Shown: piece after piece, positions 51,903 to 60,606 of the stretch | Layout: the number at the start of each line of letters is the position of its first letter | How positions within the stretch are numbered: position 1 is the first letter of the stretch | Assembly: GCA_020439745.1 (NCBI GenBank) | Contig: JAGQSC010000036.1 | Span: 124,001 to 188,000 of the forward strand | Direction of reading: 5' to 3' | DNA length: 64,000 bases | Source of the DNA: Acidobacteriota bacterium | GTDB lineage: Bacteria; Acidobacteriota; Holophagae; Acanthopleuribacterales; Acanthopleuribacteraceae | Notes under the pieces: model-generated | Told to the model about the DNA's origin: nothing | The model's database searches: none | Seen by the model: the letters and a program-made list of their open reading frames with translations, nothing else | Position numbers and translations under genes: made by a program

Positions 51903-54422
51903 TTATTCCTGGATAAATCCCTCCAACAGCGGTTCATCCACCGGTGGCAAAATGTCCATGGCCCAATCACCGCCTTGCAGCCCGAAGTCACCTTTGTGAG
52001 CGTAGGCCGTGACGCGGTATTTGGGATTTGCGACTTCAATCTCGTCCGCGGGAATCGTGTACTGGATCAAGCTGCCATCTATCACCGCGGTTGCGTTGCT
52101 CTGATAGGTGGTGATCACACTGTTCGTGGCGTCGCGAACCTTGAGGGACCAGCCACCGGACGGTGTGTATTCCAGGGAATACCAGCGATCGGTGCCCTGA
52201 TAGAGATCACCGGGGAATTGGGGTCCAGGTTGATAGTTATTGTTGGGATTGCCGTCCTGATCCAGCACGAGTCCGTACTGATAGTGCCAAACGGGGTCGT
52301 TCATAGGGATGTCAGCTTGCATCTCGTGGAAGAAGACGAACATTTCGCCTGCCGCCTTTTTGTCCGTGCGTGGGTTGTCGGCTTTGACCACCAACCCGGA
52401 GTTAGTTTTAAGCGGGACTTCCACAATGAATGGCACGAGATCAGAAGAATTGGTCTGAGGATTGTCGCCGTCCTCATCTTCTGTGTCGTCCACGCTGTTT
52501 TTGTTATATCGTTTCCCGCCGCGCTTACCTTTTTTCTGAACTTCACGCTTCAATTTGGGTGACTTGCCTTTTTTTCGTTTGTTCAGGAGCGACTGGCTTT
52601 TGGAAGTATCTTCGCCCAGAACCGTGTTTTCGATGGCGATCATGGTGGATTCGCCGACAAACAAAACGGGTGAAAGCGTTTGGCTCTTGAGGATTTGCCC
52701 GTCCTGTGAGAATTCCACTTGATAAACAGGTTGTTTTTCATAGTCGCGGTCCATCTCTGCTGTGAGCGGTGCATGAATATCTGCCGTGCTCCCGCCGTTG
52801 GCCGGAACATGTACCTGGCGCGTGACGGGCTCGTCTTCCGAGGGAAATCCGCCCACAAGTTCTTTGATCACGATATCGATGGTCGCGTCACTCGACGTAT
52901 TGTTGGCGATTTCAATCGATGCAATCGCCTCGGTGGTTTCGGTGCCCACCGGTGCACGATAAGTGAAATAGGATTCGTAGGCTGGAGAAATCCAAAAGGG
53001 ACCATTCGGGTCATCACAATAAGGATTGGACGTGATGTCGGGCGTAGAAATGGGGATGGCCTTGTTTTCCCACAGAACACCGATATCGGCTCCGGGCACC
53101 GTACCCCTTAATGGAACGATCGTGGAGGAAATCGGCGCGAGGATGATGAAGTAACTGGAGGGGTCTGATTCAAACGGCGTACCGCCATTTGGGCCACCCA
53201 ACACATAGAGTCCCTTTTCGAAGGGTTGAATTTGATTCAATGCCCTCACACATGCCAGTTTCTCGTTTTGTGGTCCGTTAATTCGGTATTGTTGAATGTA
53301 AACGTCGGTGGGGAACAGACCCAAGTTCACGATGGCAATTCCGTCAAACACATAGTCCCAGTTACCTGAGTAGACCAGCCATACATTGCCAAAACTGTTG
53401 TCGGCGCTTACATGGGCGGGACTGCTGATGCCAGAAGTGGCTACATAAGCCGCCGTTAACGACATATCAGAAGAGGGTCGGTCGATCACTAGGTGTGAGG
53501 CATTGGTCACACCCAGGAGTGTCTCGGGGGCAAATGAAAGCACGGAACCGGCGTTCAGACTGGCGGTTCGTGTGGCGAGCTGCATGCCAGATCGGTCATA
53601 GGGTGTCAGATCGAACGTCACCTTGGCGCGCGATGTGTTCTCAATCAGAATCTGTGTTTCGTAACCACCTGCTGCGCTGGTGAAATGACTGGCGATGTAG
53701 GTCTCATAGGATGTAGATGAGGCTGTATTCGTGCTGTTTTCCCACAGGTATCCGATCTCGCTGCCCGGCGGTGTGCCGCGTAGGGCAATCAACGCGGTAG
53801 GCTGGGTGGTTTCAATGTCAAATGTAGTGCCCTCAGGGTCGCCAAAGGAACTTCCGGCCGGGGCCCCGAGCACGTAAAGACCCTTGGCATTGGGTGCTAG
53901 TCCCGTAATGGCGGTAAGTTCATTGATGGTCGAACCCGAGGAACTCTTCTGGCGAACGGTGACGTCTGTGGCTGCGTTCCCCAAATTGACGATGGCGAAT
54001 CCATCAAAAACCACGTCCCAATTGCCGGGAAACACGCGCCACAAGGTTTTGCTCTCACTTGATTCAGTCAGATGTGCCGGGCTTCCATTCCCAGTATTGG
54101 TGGCGTAGGCCACACTGACGACTAGGTTGTTGTTGTCGGAACTCACTTTGAAATGCGAGATGTCCGTTCGGCCAAACAGCGTTTCGATGTCAAAGCGGAC
54201 CGCAGATTTGGCACCCACGCGTCCACTTACAGCGCCGAGCGCCATACCGTTGTTCAGGTAAGGCGTCAACGAATAGGATTGTTCCGAAGCGGCGTCATTG
54301 TGAATGAGAACGGCCGTTTCGAAACCCCCGGCGGGATTGGTGACGTGAGAAATGATCCGTGTCTGTCCGAAAAGAGCAACAGAAAAAAATACAGCCGTCG
54401 CGAAGGCGATATGACGTCGCAT
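51903..54422 (-). CDS. Secreted protein: two repeat modules plus unknown C-terminus with basic patch
   Basis: 839 residues. Signal peptide (RRHIAFATAVFFSVALFGQ), start preceded by GGAGGA. Module one is 21-229 (RIISHVTNPAGGFET, FPGNWDVVFDGFAIVN, LRGTPPGSEIGYLWEN). Module two is 240-453 (YIASHFTSAAGGYET, YSGNWDYVFDGIAIVN, LRGTVPGADIGVLWEN). Residues 470-839 are unrecognised. Within them 605-640 is extremely Lys/Arg rich (NKRKKGKSPKLKRE and KKGKRGGKRYNKN), at once followed by an acidic stretch TEDEDGD. The C-terminus is strand-like (WHYQYGLVLDQDGNPN, WSLKVRDATNSVI). Codon use is like its neighbours. Function unknown. Confidence 0.82.
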   Translation of the reverse strand: MRRHIAFATAVFFSVALFGQTRIISHVTNPAGGFETAVLIHNDAASEQSYSLTPYLNNGMALGAVSGRVGAKSAVRFDIETLFGRTDISHFKVSSDNNNLVVSVAYATNTGNGSPAHLTESSESKTLWRVFPGNWDVVFDGFAIVNLGNAATDVTVRQKSSSGSTINELTAITGLAPNAKGLYVLGAPAGSSFGDPEGTTFDIETTQPTALIALRGTPPGSEIGYLWENSTNTASSTSYETYIASHFTSAAGGYETQILIENTSRAKVTFDLTPYDRSGMQLATRTASLNAGSVLSFAPETLLGVTNASHLVIDRPSSDMSLTAAYVATSGISSPAHVSADNSFGNVWLVYSGNWDYVFDGIAIVNLGLFPTDVYIQQYRINGPQNEKLACVRALNQIQPFEKGLYVLGGPNGGTPFESDPSSYFIILAPISSTIVPLRGTVPGADIGVLWENKAIPISTPDITSNPYCDDPNGPFWISPAYESYFTYRAPVGTETTEAIASIEIANNTSSDATIDIVIKELVGGFPSEDEPVTRQVHVPANGGSTADIHAPLTAEMDRDYEKQPVYQVEFSQDGQILKSQTLSPVLFVGESTMIAIENTVLGEDTSKSQSLLNKRKKGKSPKLKREVQKKGKRGGKRYNKNSVDDTEDEDGDNPQTNSSDLVPFIVEVPLKTNSGLVVKADNPRTDKKAAGEMFVFFHEMQADIPMNDPVWHYQYGLVLDQDGNPNNNYQPGPQFPGDLYQGTDRWYSLEYTPSGGWSLKVRDATNSVITTYQSNATAVIDGSLIQYTIPADEIEVANPKYRVTAYAHKGDFGLQGGDWAMDILPPVDEPLLEGFIQE

Positions 54423-54597
54423 GAGTCTCCTCCAAGTGTCCGTGGGGTTTGGTGTGTGTTACTTAATCATACGCCCTCAACGGCTAACTGGATCAGTTTT
54501 TTCCGCCTGTTTTCATATTTTGGGTTTTGGTTAATTGTGTGAATGCCGATATGAGGGTTGTGCCACAGAGCCCTGTTCTCAGAGGGGAAGATCTTAC

Positions 54598-56370
54598 ATG
54601 TATTGCTTCCTGGTATTGGCGGTGTTGATCGGGAGCGAAAGTTATCGGTTCCAAGCAGAAATCCATGTCCGCGCGATGGGCGAGAGATTCGGTGCTGTCA
54701 CGTTGGAGACGCACGAGTTTCGCGTTGCCGATGCAGGAACTTGGACTTCCGTCGATTTCGCTCAAGCCGACAATGAGCGTGTGACGGTTCGTGAAGTGAA
54801 CCGCAATGGCCGCAGTGTGATCAGTGGAGCTGTTTCCCATTTCTCACCGGATTTGCAGGACGCGTTTATTTCAGACGTGGTAGTTCATAGGGTGTCACTG
54901 GATTCAGTGAAAGCCGATGACGTTGTCCGAATCGTGTTGGAACGTACCGTGGACGATCTGTGCTATCTCCCGGCGTTTTCGGTCCCTAACATGGCAACCT
55001 TGAAGTCCTACGAAATTGCCGTTTTTCATGATGCAGACCTGGAAGTAGCATTTGAAGTTTCGTCTCTGGACCCTGATATCAAATTTGAAACCAACCACAC
55101 TGATGACAAATCAACGAGATTCAGCCTGACGGATTTTGATCACAAGGTTCAGTTCCCTTTTTTTGCGCATAACGACTCAGTAACCACAGTGATCCCCCAG
55201 TTGAAACGGGGAGACGACGTGTTGACCTGTGACACACCGACCGTTTTTGGCGCTTGGTACAAGTCATTGCTACGTGACCTCCATAGCTTGGCACCTGAAG
55301 ATCAAGCGTTTGCAAGGGCCTTGATTGGCGAAGCGACGGACCCACGGGACCAGATGACGCAGCTTTATCAATTCGTCCGTGATCAAGTCAGATACGACAC
55401 GGATATGTCGCAGCAACACGCAATAGTCCCGCATGCGCCCTCTACAGTATTGGCAAAACGTTTCGGTGATTGTAAGGACAAAGCCTATTTGCTCTGCGCT
55501 TTGGCAGCTAATGCGGGGTTCGATGTGCGATTTGCGCTTGTGTCGACGTCTCCGCAAATGCCGTCTTCGTCTATTCGACCCCAGTTTTTCAATCACGTAG
55601 TGAACGTTTGGTTCGGAGATGACGGTCCGGTCTTTATGGACGCTACGTCAAAACATGCACCATTAGGAGAATTGGCAGATGCTTTGTTCGGCCAAGAAGC
55701 ACTAGTCATGGATGTGATGGGTCACACATCGCCGCAACGACTGGTCATTGAACCACCAGGGGCGCCTGGGTTTTCTATCAGCGTGAGGGGGACGTTAACT
55801 CCAGAAGTTACCCACGGGGCCATGGCCCGTCTGGAAGGGGACTTCAAGTATGGCGTGATAAATGAAAAACACGGTGTGGTTGATTTTGAAAACATCATTT
55901 CTAACCTAATCACTTCCTTTCTATACAAAATTTCGGTGGACTATTTCAGGCAAGTCGATTCGGAACAATATCAATGTGTCGCTGACCTGGAACATTTTGT
56001 GGTGGTCACCAAACGCAAGTCCTACCTGCCCAGTGCCCCGTTTGTGATTCCGTTGGACGGCGTATGGGAACGGGCCGATGACCCATTTCCAGTCTTTCTA
56101 CCAAGCCGACTGCAACTCAATTTGACCTTGGATCTGGAGCACAAAGGATTCAAGGCCAACCCCCAAGAGTTTGCCCTTTCCGCCGGTTCGGACATTGATT
56201 TTCGAGCCTCCTTGGATTCAGTCGATCAGGATCACTCCAAAGTGTCGTATAAGCTGCTGATTAACAAGAAATTCTGGGCGGTCGATGAGAAGCCAGTGTT
56301 GATTGAGTTCGCCCGAAACTACTTTCAACATAAGAATAAGATGCTGACGTTGGAACGAGGTGATCTGTGA
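54598..56370 (+). CDS. DUF3857 and transglutaminase-like exported protein
   Basis: 590 residues. A short signal-like start (YCFLVLAVLIGSES), a DUF3857 domain (25-230), and a transglutaminase-like domain with an intact triad: Cys292 in FGDCKDKAYLLCAL, His333 in FNHVVNVW and Asp348 in VFMDATS. The C-terminal part is beta-rich. The family probably acts as a periplasmic peptidase or cross-linking enzyme; substrate unknown. ATG 54598 follows GAGGGGAAG; upstream in-frame starts lack one. It overlaps the next gene by four bases. Confidence 0.87.
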   Translation: MYCFLVLAVLIGSESYRFQAEIHVRAMGERFGAVTLETHEFRVADAGTWTSVDFAQADNERVTVREVNRNGRSVISGAVSHFSPDLQDAFISDVVVHRVSLDSVKADDVVRIVLERTVDDLCYLPAFSVPNMATLKSYEIAVFHDADLEVAFEVSSLDPDIKFETNHTDDKSTRFSLTDFDHKVQFPFFAHNDSVTTVIPQLKRGDDVLTCDTPTVFGAWYKSLLRDLHSLAPEDQAFARALIGEATDPRDQMTQLYQFVRDQVRYDTDMSQQHAIVPHAPSTVLAKRFGDCKDKAYLLCALAANAGFDVRFALVSTSPQMPSSSIRPQFFNHVVNVWFGDDGPVFMDATSKHAPLGELADALFGQEALVMDVMGHTSPQRLVIEPPGAPGFSISVRGTLTPEVTHGAMARLEGDFKYGVINEKHGVVDFENIISNLITSFLYKISVDYFRQVDSEQYQCVADLEHFVVVTKRKSYLPSAPFVIPLDGVWERADDPFPVFLPSRLQLNLTLDLEHKGFKANPQEFALSAGSDIDFRASLDSVDQDHSKVSYKLLINKKFWAVDEKPVLIEFARNYFQHKNKMLTLERGDL

Positions 56371-58322
56371 AGAATGCTATGTGGTTTTCAATGACGCTTG
56401 CACTGGCTGCCTGTGCGCCGCCGGCTGTTCGCGTGACGCAATTTCGTGACTTCGCAAGTGATCAGACGGTTACGCCCTTTGATTGGCAACCCTATGCCGA
56501 AAAATATGAGGGTTCTGATGCTGTGATTTTGGAAAGCACCACGGATGCGGAACATCATGTGCACCTGGGACATGCCGGACAATTGATCAACTGGGATTAC
56601 TTCGAAAACAGATCCGTGCGTTATGTGATTTTGGACGTCGAAAATGACGAATATGCGCGTTTTACGGAGCGCGTGCCCAAAGGACGCGTGGTTACGAATG
56701 TCAAGTTACGCGTGACGGCACCTGACGGACGTGTTCAGACGTACAGCAGCGCCGACATGTCGACGAAACGAGACGAGCACGGCCGAATGACTTACAAATT
56801 CATCTATCCTCAACTGCAGAAGGGTTCGGTTATTGAACAGCGTATGGAGATCAAGGAGTCGAATCCTGGTCTTGCGACGGAAATACCGGTTCAATTCAGT
56901 GTGCCTTGTGAAAAAGTGACCGCTCGATTCGCGTACCCCGCAGATTGGAAACATGCCCTGAAATCCACGAGCCCCGGTTCCAAACCCGCCGTGCAGCGGA
57001 CGCTATCCACCGACGGCAAGACGGCGATCGTCACCTATCGCGCGACGGATGTGACACCCATCCACGACGAACCATTCTCACCACCTTTTAATGACATGGC
57101 CCAATACCTGGCGTTTGATTTTGAGTCCATTGCCGGTACGAAGATCTACGGCACTTGGGGTGAATTCTCTAAACGTATCTCAAAACGCTTTATCGACAAT
57201 GATTCGCTATTTTCAAACCGACTCGAAAAAACGACACGCAACATCACCGATGGATTGGAGCCCGGTGAGGACAAGCCCCTGGCCATCGTTAAATGGGTGC
57301 AAGACAACATTGAGGTGTCATCTCAATCAACTACCTTGGATTTTGCCCAGATCCTGAAAAGTGGCAAGGCCGATCCTATGATGATGACGGGTTTGGTGGT
57401 GAAAATGCTTCAAACAGCCGGGACCCGAGCCCAAATGGGCCTGATCCATTCCGCAGAAGACGGCTACTTTGATTACGGCTTTATCAGCCCTAGCCAATTC
57501 TACATTCCGTGTGCTGTGACCTTCAAAGAAGACAAGCCCTATCGCGTGTTTTTTCCTTTTATTCCCCAACTCCCAATCGGGCATATTCCCGCTTCCTTTC
57601 AAGGGCAAACTGCACTTTTGTTCGAACAGAATGGCGCCAATTTTGTCAAGATCCCCTTACTGGATGAGGGGGGCGGCATGGTCGAAGAGCACTATTCAGT
57701 TGAAATAGAAGATAGTGGGTACCTGAATGTAGTCGAACAGAAGGTTATTCATGGTGCCAATGCGTTTGCGCTCAGACAGTTTCTCAAGGAGATGGACGAA
57801 CCCGAAGTTGAAGAGCTGATCAAGGACCTCATTTCTTATGAAGGGGGTGAGGTGACCATCAACCGCAAAGAAATCTTGGGTCGAGACAAAACAGACGAAC
57901 CACTTCGCTTTGAATTGGAATACCGCATTGATAATTTGGTCACTGTGACACCCGATGAAGTCTTGTTCGCAACTGCTGGATTGTTTTCACCCATATCCAA
58001 GACAAAAATCAAAGTCATACCGTCCGAGCGGACCAATCCGGTTCACATTGTGGACCCGCAACATTTTCGCAAACATATCGAAATCACGTTTCCTGATAAG
58101 TGGGTACTTGAGTCTCGCTTTGATCCTGTCACCGTCTTGAATTCCTTTGGACAGCTTCAAACAGGTTATGAATATGCGCCGGGAAAGTTTCATGCAGAGT
58201 TAGATTTGCGACTCAACCGTGTTCATGCGCCCGTTACCTCCTTTGGTCAATTGGTGAACCTGATCGGTTCTGAGGAACTGAAAGGGTTTGCGCACCTCGT
58301 ATTTGGTATTGAGGGCGAATGA
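56367..58322 (+). CDS. DUF3857 lipoprotein with degenerate transglutaminase-like domain
   Basis: 651 residues. The lipobox LAAC (Cys16) marks it as a lipoprotein. The DUF3857 part has NRSVRYVILDVENDEYAR and KFIYPQLQKGSVIEQRMEI. A transglutaminase-like region follows (AIVKWVQDNIEVSS). The active Cys is Ala335 (ILKSGKADPMMMTGLVV where the partner has GDCKDK), and the histidine motif is lost (SPSQFYIPCAV). It therefore looks catalytically dead. Coupled to the active homologue just upstream, it may be its scaffold or regulator. Confidence 0.82.
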   Translation: MKNAMWFSMTLALAACAPPAVRVTQFRDFASDQTVTPFDWQPYAEKYEGSDAVILESTTDAEHHVHLGHAGQLINWDYFENRSVRYVILDVENDEYARFTERVPKGRVVTNVKLRVTAPDGRVQTYSSADMSTKRDEHGRMTYKFIYPQLQKGSVIEQRMEIKESNPGLATEIPVQFSVPCEKVTARFAYPADWKHALKSTSPGSKPAVQRTLSTDGKTAIVTYRATDVTPIHDEPFSPPFNDMAQYLAFDFESIAGTKIYGTWGEFSKRISKRFIDNDSLFSNRLEKTTRNITDGLEPGEDKPLAIVKWVQDNIEVSSQSTTLDFAQILKSGKADPMMMTGLVVKMLQTAGTRAQMGLIHSAEDGYFDYGFISPSQFYIPCAVTFKEDKPYRVFFPFIPQLPIGHIPASFQGQTALLFEQNGANFVKIPLLDEGGGMVEEHYSVEIEDSGYLNVVEQKVIHGANAFALRQFLKEMDEPEVEELIKDLISYEGGEVTINRKEILGRDKTDEPLRFELEYRIDNLVTVTPDEVLFATAGLFSPISKTKIKVIPSERTNPVHIVDPQHFRKHIEITFPDKWVLESRFDPVTVLNSFGQLQTGYEYAPGKFHAELDLRLNRVHAPVTSFGQLVNLIGSEELKGFAHLVFGIEGE

Positions 58323-58327
58323 AACGG

Positions 58328-58933
58328 CTACAAGATGAGATCGCCCCGTTTGCTGGCTTGAACCACGGCGGATGTGCGATCACACACACCTAATTTGTCG
58401 AAGATGTGCTGGAGGTGCGTTTTTACCGTGGATTCCGCGACAAACAAGAGGCTGGCGATTTCTCCGTTGTTCTTGCCTGCAGCGACCAACTGAAGTACCT
58501 CCAATTCTCTCGACGAAAGAGGGGCATGATTCGACCTGCTTTGCTGCCAAAGTTGGGTCGCCACCGTGGGTGCCATGACTTGTGCGCCCGCTAATACACG
58601 ACGAATCGCTGATCGGATTTCTGCACCCGATGTGTCTTTGAGCAGATAACCACTGGCACCCGCGTCCATGGCAGCCGTCACGTCGCATCCTGAATCAAAT
58701 GAAGTCAGGATGATGAACTTAATAGGGAGGGATCTATATTCCTTGATCAAGTCGATGCCGGAGCCGTCTGGAAGCCTCAAGTCGGTAAGCACAATCTGGG
58801 GATGGGTCTTTGGAATCAACGCTCGGGCATCGGCCAGATTTTGAGCCGTACCCAAGATGTCGAAACCAGGCTGGAGAACCGCCTGTAGACCTTCTAGAAA
58901 GAGCGGATGATCATCCACCAGAAAAAGCGTCAC
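58328..58933 (-). CDS. NarL/LuxR-type response regulator
   Basis: 201 residues. Receiver with VDDHPLF and phospho-acceptor Asp51 in LTDLRLPDGSG; C-terminal LuxR helix-turn-helix with LSSRELEVLQLVAAGKNNGEIASLLFVAESTVKTHLQHIFDKL in two parts. Binds DNA as a dimer. GTG start overlaps the kinase stop by four bases, so the pair is coupled. Targets unknown. Confidence 0.94.
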   Translation of the reverse strand: MTLFLVDDHPLFLEGLQAVLQPGFDILGTAQNLADARALIPKTHPQIVLTDLRLPDGSGIDLIKEYRSLPIKFIILTSFDSGCDVTAAMDAGASGYLLKDTSGAEIRSAIRRVLAGAQVMAPTVATQLWQQSRSNHAPLSSRELEVLQLVAAGKNNGEIASLLFVAESTVKTHLQHIFDKLGVCDRTSAVVQASKRGDLIL

Positions 58934-60054
58934 ATTTTCAGTTGCAGGGATAAGGTTGATCCTCCTTTGTTTCGGGGTTCCAACGACAATGTCGCACCTA
59001 GTGATTCAGCATCCCGCTGCAAGGACGTTAGACCAAATCCAAATTCGGAAGATTCTGGACCTTGACCATTATCACTGATGTCCAGGAAGATTTCTTGAGT
59101 CATGTAGCTCAGGGTGATCACCACCTCACTTGCCATTGCGTGCTTAGATGCATTGGTCAACCCTTCGCCAACTGCTCTAACGAACAATTCCAGATGCTGA
59201 TTAAGAAGCGGTAACGGCTCTCCGAAGGTCTGAAATCTCAAGTCAAACGATCCCTTATGGGCTTTGACAAGACGGTCGATCTCAGACTCAAGCTTCTTAT
59301 CAACCAGATCTGGGCGGAGGTTCCAAATACTCGATCTCAGCGCCTCGACGCTGGACCGAATTAGCTTGCTCGCCTCGACGATCTTCGGCTCAGCCTCCGT
59401 CGGTTGCAGGCTGTCAAGCCAGAGTGCTGCCGTAGCCAAATCTTGGACTACGTGATCATGAAGCAAACTGGCAATACGTTGACGTTCAGCTACTCGGGTT
59501 GCCTCTCTTTCGGCAGCTGAGAGATTGACCTGGGTGGCCTGTAATTGCTCAAGTAATATGCGTCGATCACGGCTTTGGGAAATGATCAAGTAGATGAACC
59601 GACCCAAAATCCATGCGCCGATGAGTGACGCACCCGCAATGGCCAACGTATGGAAGTAACCAGGGTCTCCAGGTCTCGAGATGAGATGCATCCAGTAGAA
59701 GGTGAACATTCCGGAGTAGACAAAGGCACCTTCAATGGGTAAAAGCACAAACACCATGGGATAAATGAGGAACGAGAGGAACATGTACCAAGGGTCGAGC
59801 CACATCAACAGTCCGGATATGGCGATACCTGTAGTGGTGTAGAGATAGGCTTGGAATCGATGTCTCGTGAGTCTCGGAAAAACATCGCGAAAGAGTAGCA
59901 CTGCGTACCAAGCCGTCAATAGCAAGCCCAGATAGAGCGTAGGCTTGTGCCATTTGGCGCCCACGACAAAGACTATGACCGCGGCGCCGAAGACGTACCA
60001 GACCCTCATTAAAGGGACCCATACGTCTTCACCGAAGCGCCCGGTTTGCGTCAT
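58930..60054 (-). CDS. Membrane histidine kinase, NarX/DesK-type (HisKA_3)
   Basis: 374 residues. About six transmembrane helices (17-35, 39-55, 70-84, 90-106, 107-122 and 138-160) form the sensor; no extracellular domain of size. HisKA_3 motif ERQRIASLLHDHVVQD with phospho-acceptor His199. HATPase part: EGLTNASKHA and DISDNGQG, FGFGLTSLQ. This design resembles DesK-like sensors of membrane state. Starts one base after the stop of the DUF1579-like gene, ends overlapping the regulator. Confidence 0.93.
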   Translation of the reverse strand: MTQTGRFGEDVWVPLMRVWYVFGAAVIVFVVGAKWHKPTLYLGLLLTAWYAVLLFRDVFPRLTRHRFQAYLYTTTGIAISGLLMWLDPWYMFLSFLIYPMVFVLLPIEGAFVYSGMFTFYWMHLISRPGDPGYFHTLAIAGASLIGAWILGRFIYLIISQSRDRRILLEQLQATQVNLSAAEREATRVAERQRIASLLHDHVVQDLATAALWLDSLQPTEAEPKIVEASKLIRSSVEALRSSIWNLRPDLVDKKLESEIDRLVKAHKGSFDLRFQTFGEPLPLLNQHLELFVRAVGEGLTNASKHAMASEVVITLSYMTQEIFLDISDNGQGPESSEFGFGLTSLQRDAESLGATLSLEPRNKGGSTLSLQLKM

Positions 60055-60537
60055 CTAGGGAGTCACTCGTTGGAGTTTCATCTCGAGAAAGGGATACCAA
60101 TTAGATCCGTCGGGACTAAAATGGCCCTGTTCTATCCAGACGTCTATTGTGCTGAAATCAAGTGTGTATCTGATCTGACCCGAGGGTAGTTTGAATCCCC
60201 AGACCAGGTGTCCCTCCTCTGTTTTTTCCATGTCCCCGCCTACGGATTGACCAGACTTAAAGGCTTGGAACTGTAACGTCCCGTCTGATGTTTTTGAGAT
60301 GAGCCCAAATGCATCATGAACCAGTACGCCTTGTTCGTCCTTTCCGGCTCCGTCAATGGCCAGAACGGAACCACCTGCTTTGACCTGAACGTGTTCTTTT
60401 ACGGTGAATGTTTGGCGGGGACCGCCCTGTTGAGCAATCCATCCCGTTCCATGCCATTCGCCCACCATGTATGCCAAGTCAGAGATGTCGCCGATCATTT
60501 TGGGTTCGCCCAACACCATCAGTAATAAAAAAATCAT
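60055..60537 (-). CDS. Exported lipocalin-like protein (DUF1579-like)
   Basis: 160 residues. A short hydrophobic N-terminus (IFLLLMVLG) precedes a beta-barrel-like domain: AYMVGEWHGTGW, GGSVLAIDGAGKDEQG, HDAFGLISKTSDG and SPDGSNWYPFLEMKLQRV. The layout fits DUF1579/lipocalin-like small-ligand families. First gene of the three-gene unit with the kinase and regulator; zero spacing suggests one transcript. It could bind a signal for the sensor, which is speculative. Confidence 0.74.
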   Translation of the reverse strand: MIFLLLMVLGEPKMIGDISDLAYMVGEWHGTGWIAQQGGPRQTFTVKEHVQVKAGGSVLAIDGAGKDEQGVLVHDAFGLISKTSDGTLQFQAFKSGQSVGGDMEKTEEGHLVWGFKLPSGQIRYTLDFSTIDVWIEQGHFSPDGSNWYPFLEMKLQRVTP

Positions 60538-60606
60538 GATTACCTCCTTGTAGGCGACATTAAATGACGAATCCTGTTTTCCTACATCCTCCAGTCAGTA
60601 GGTCCT

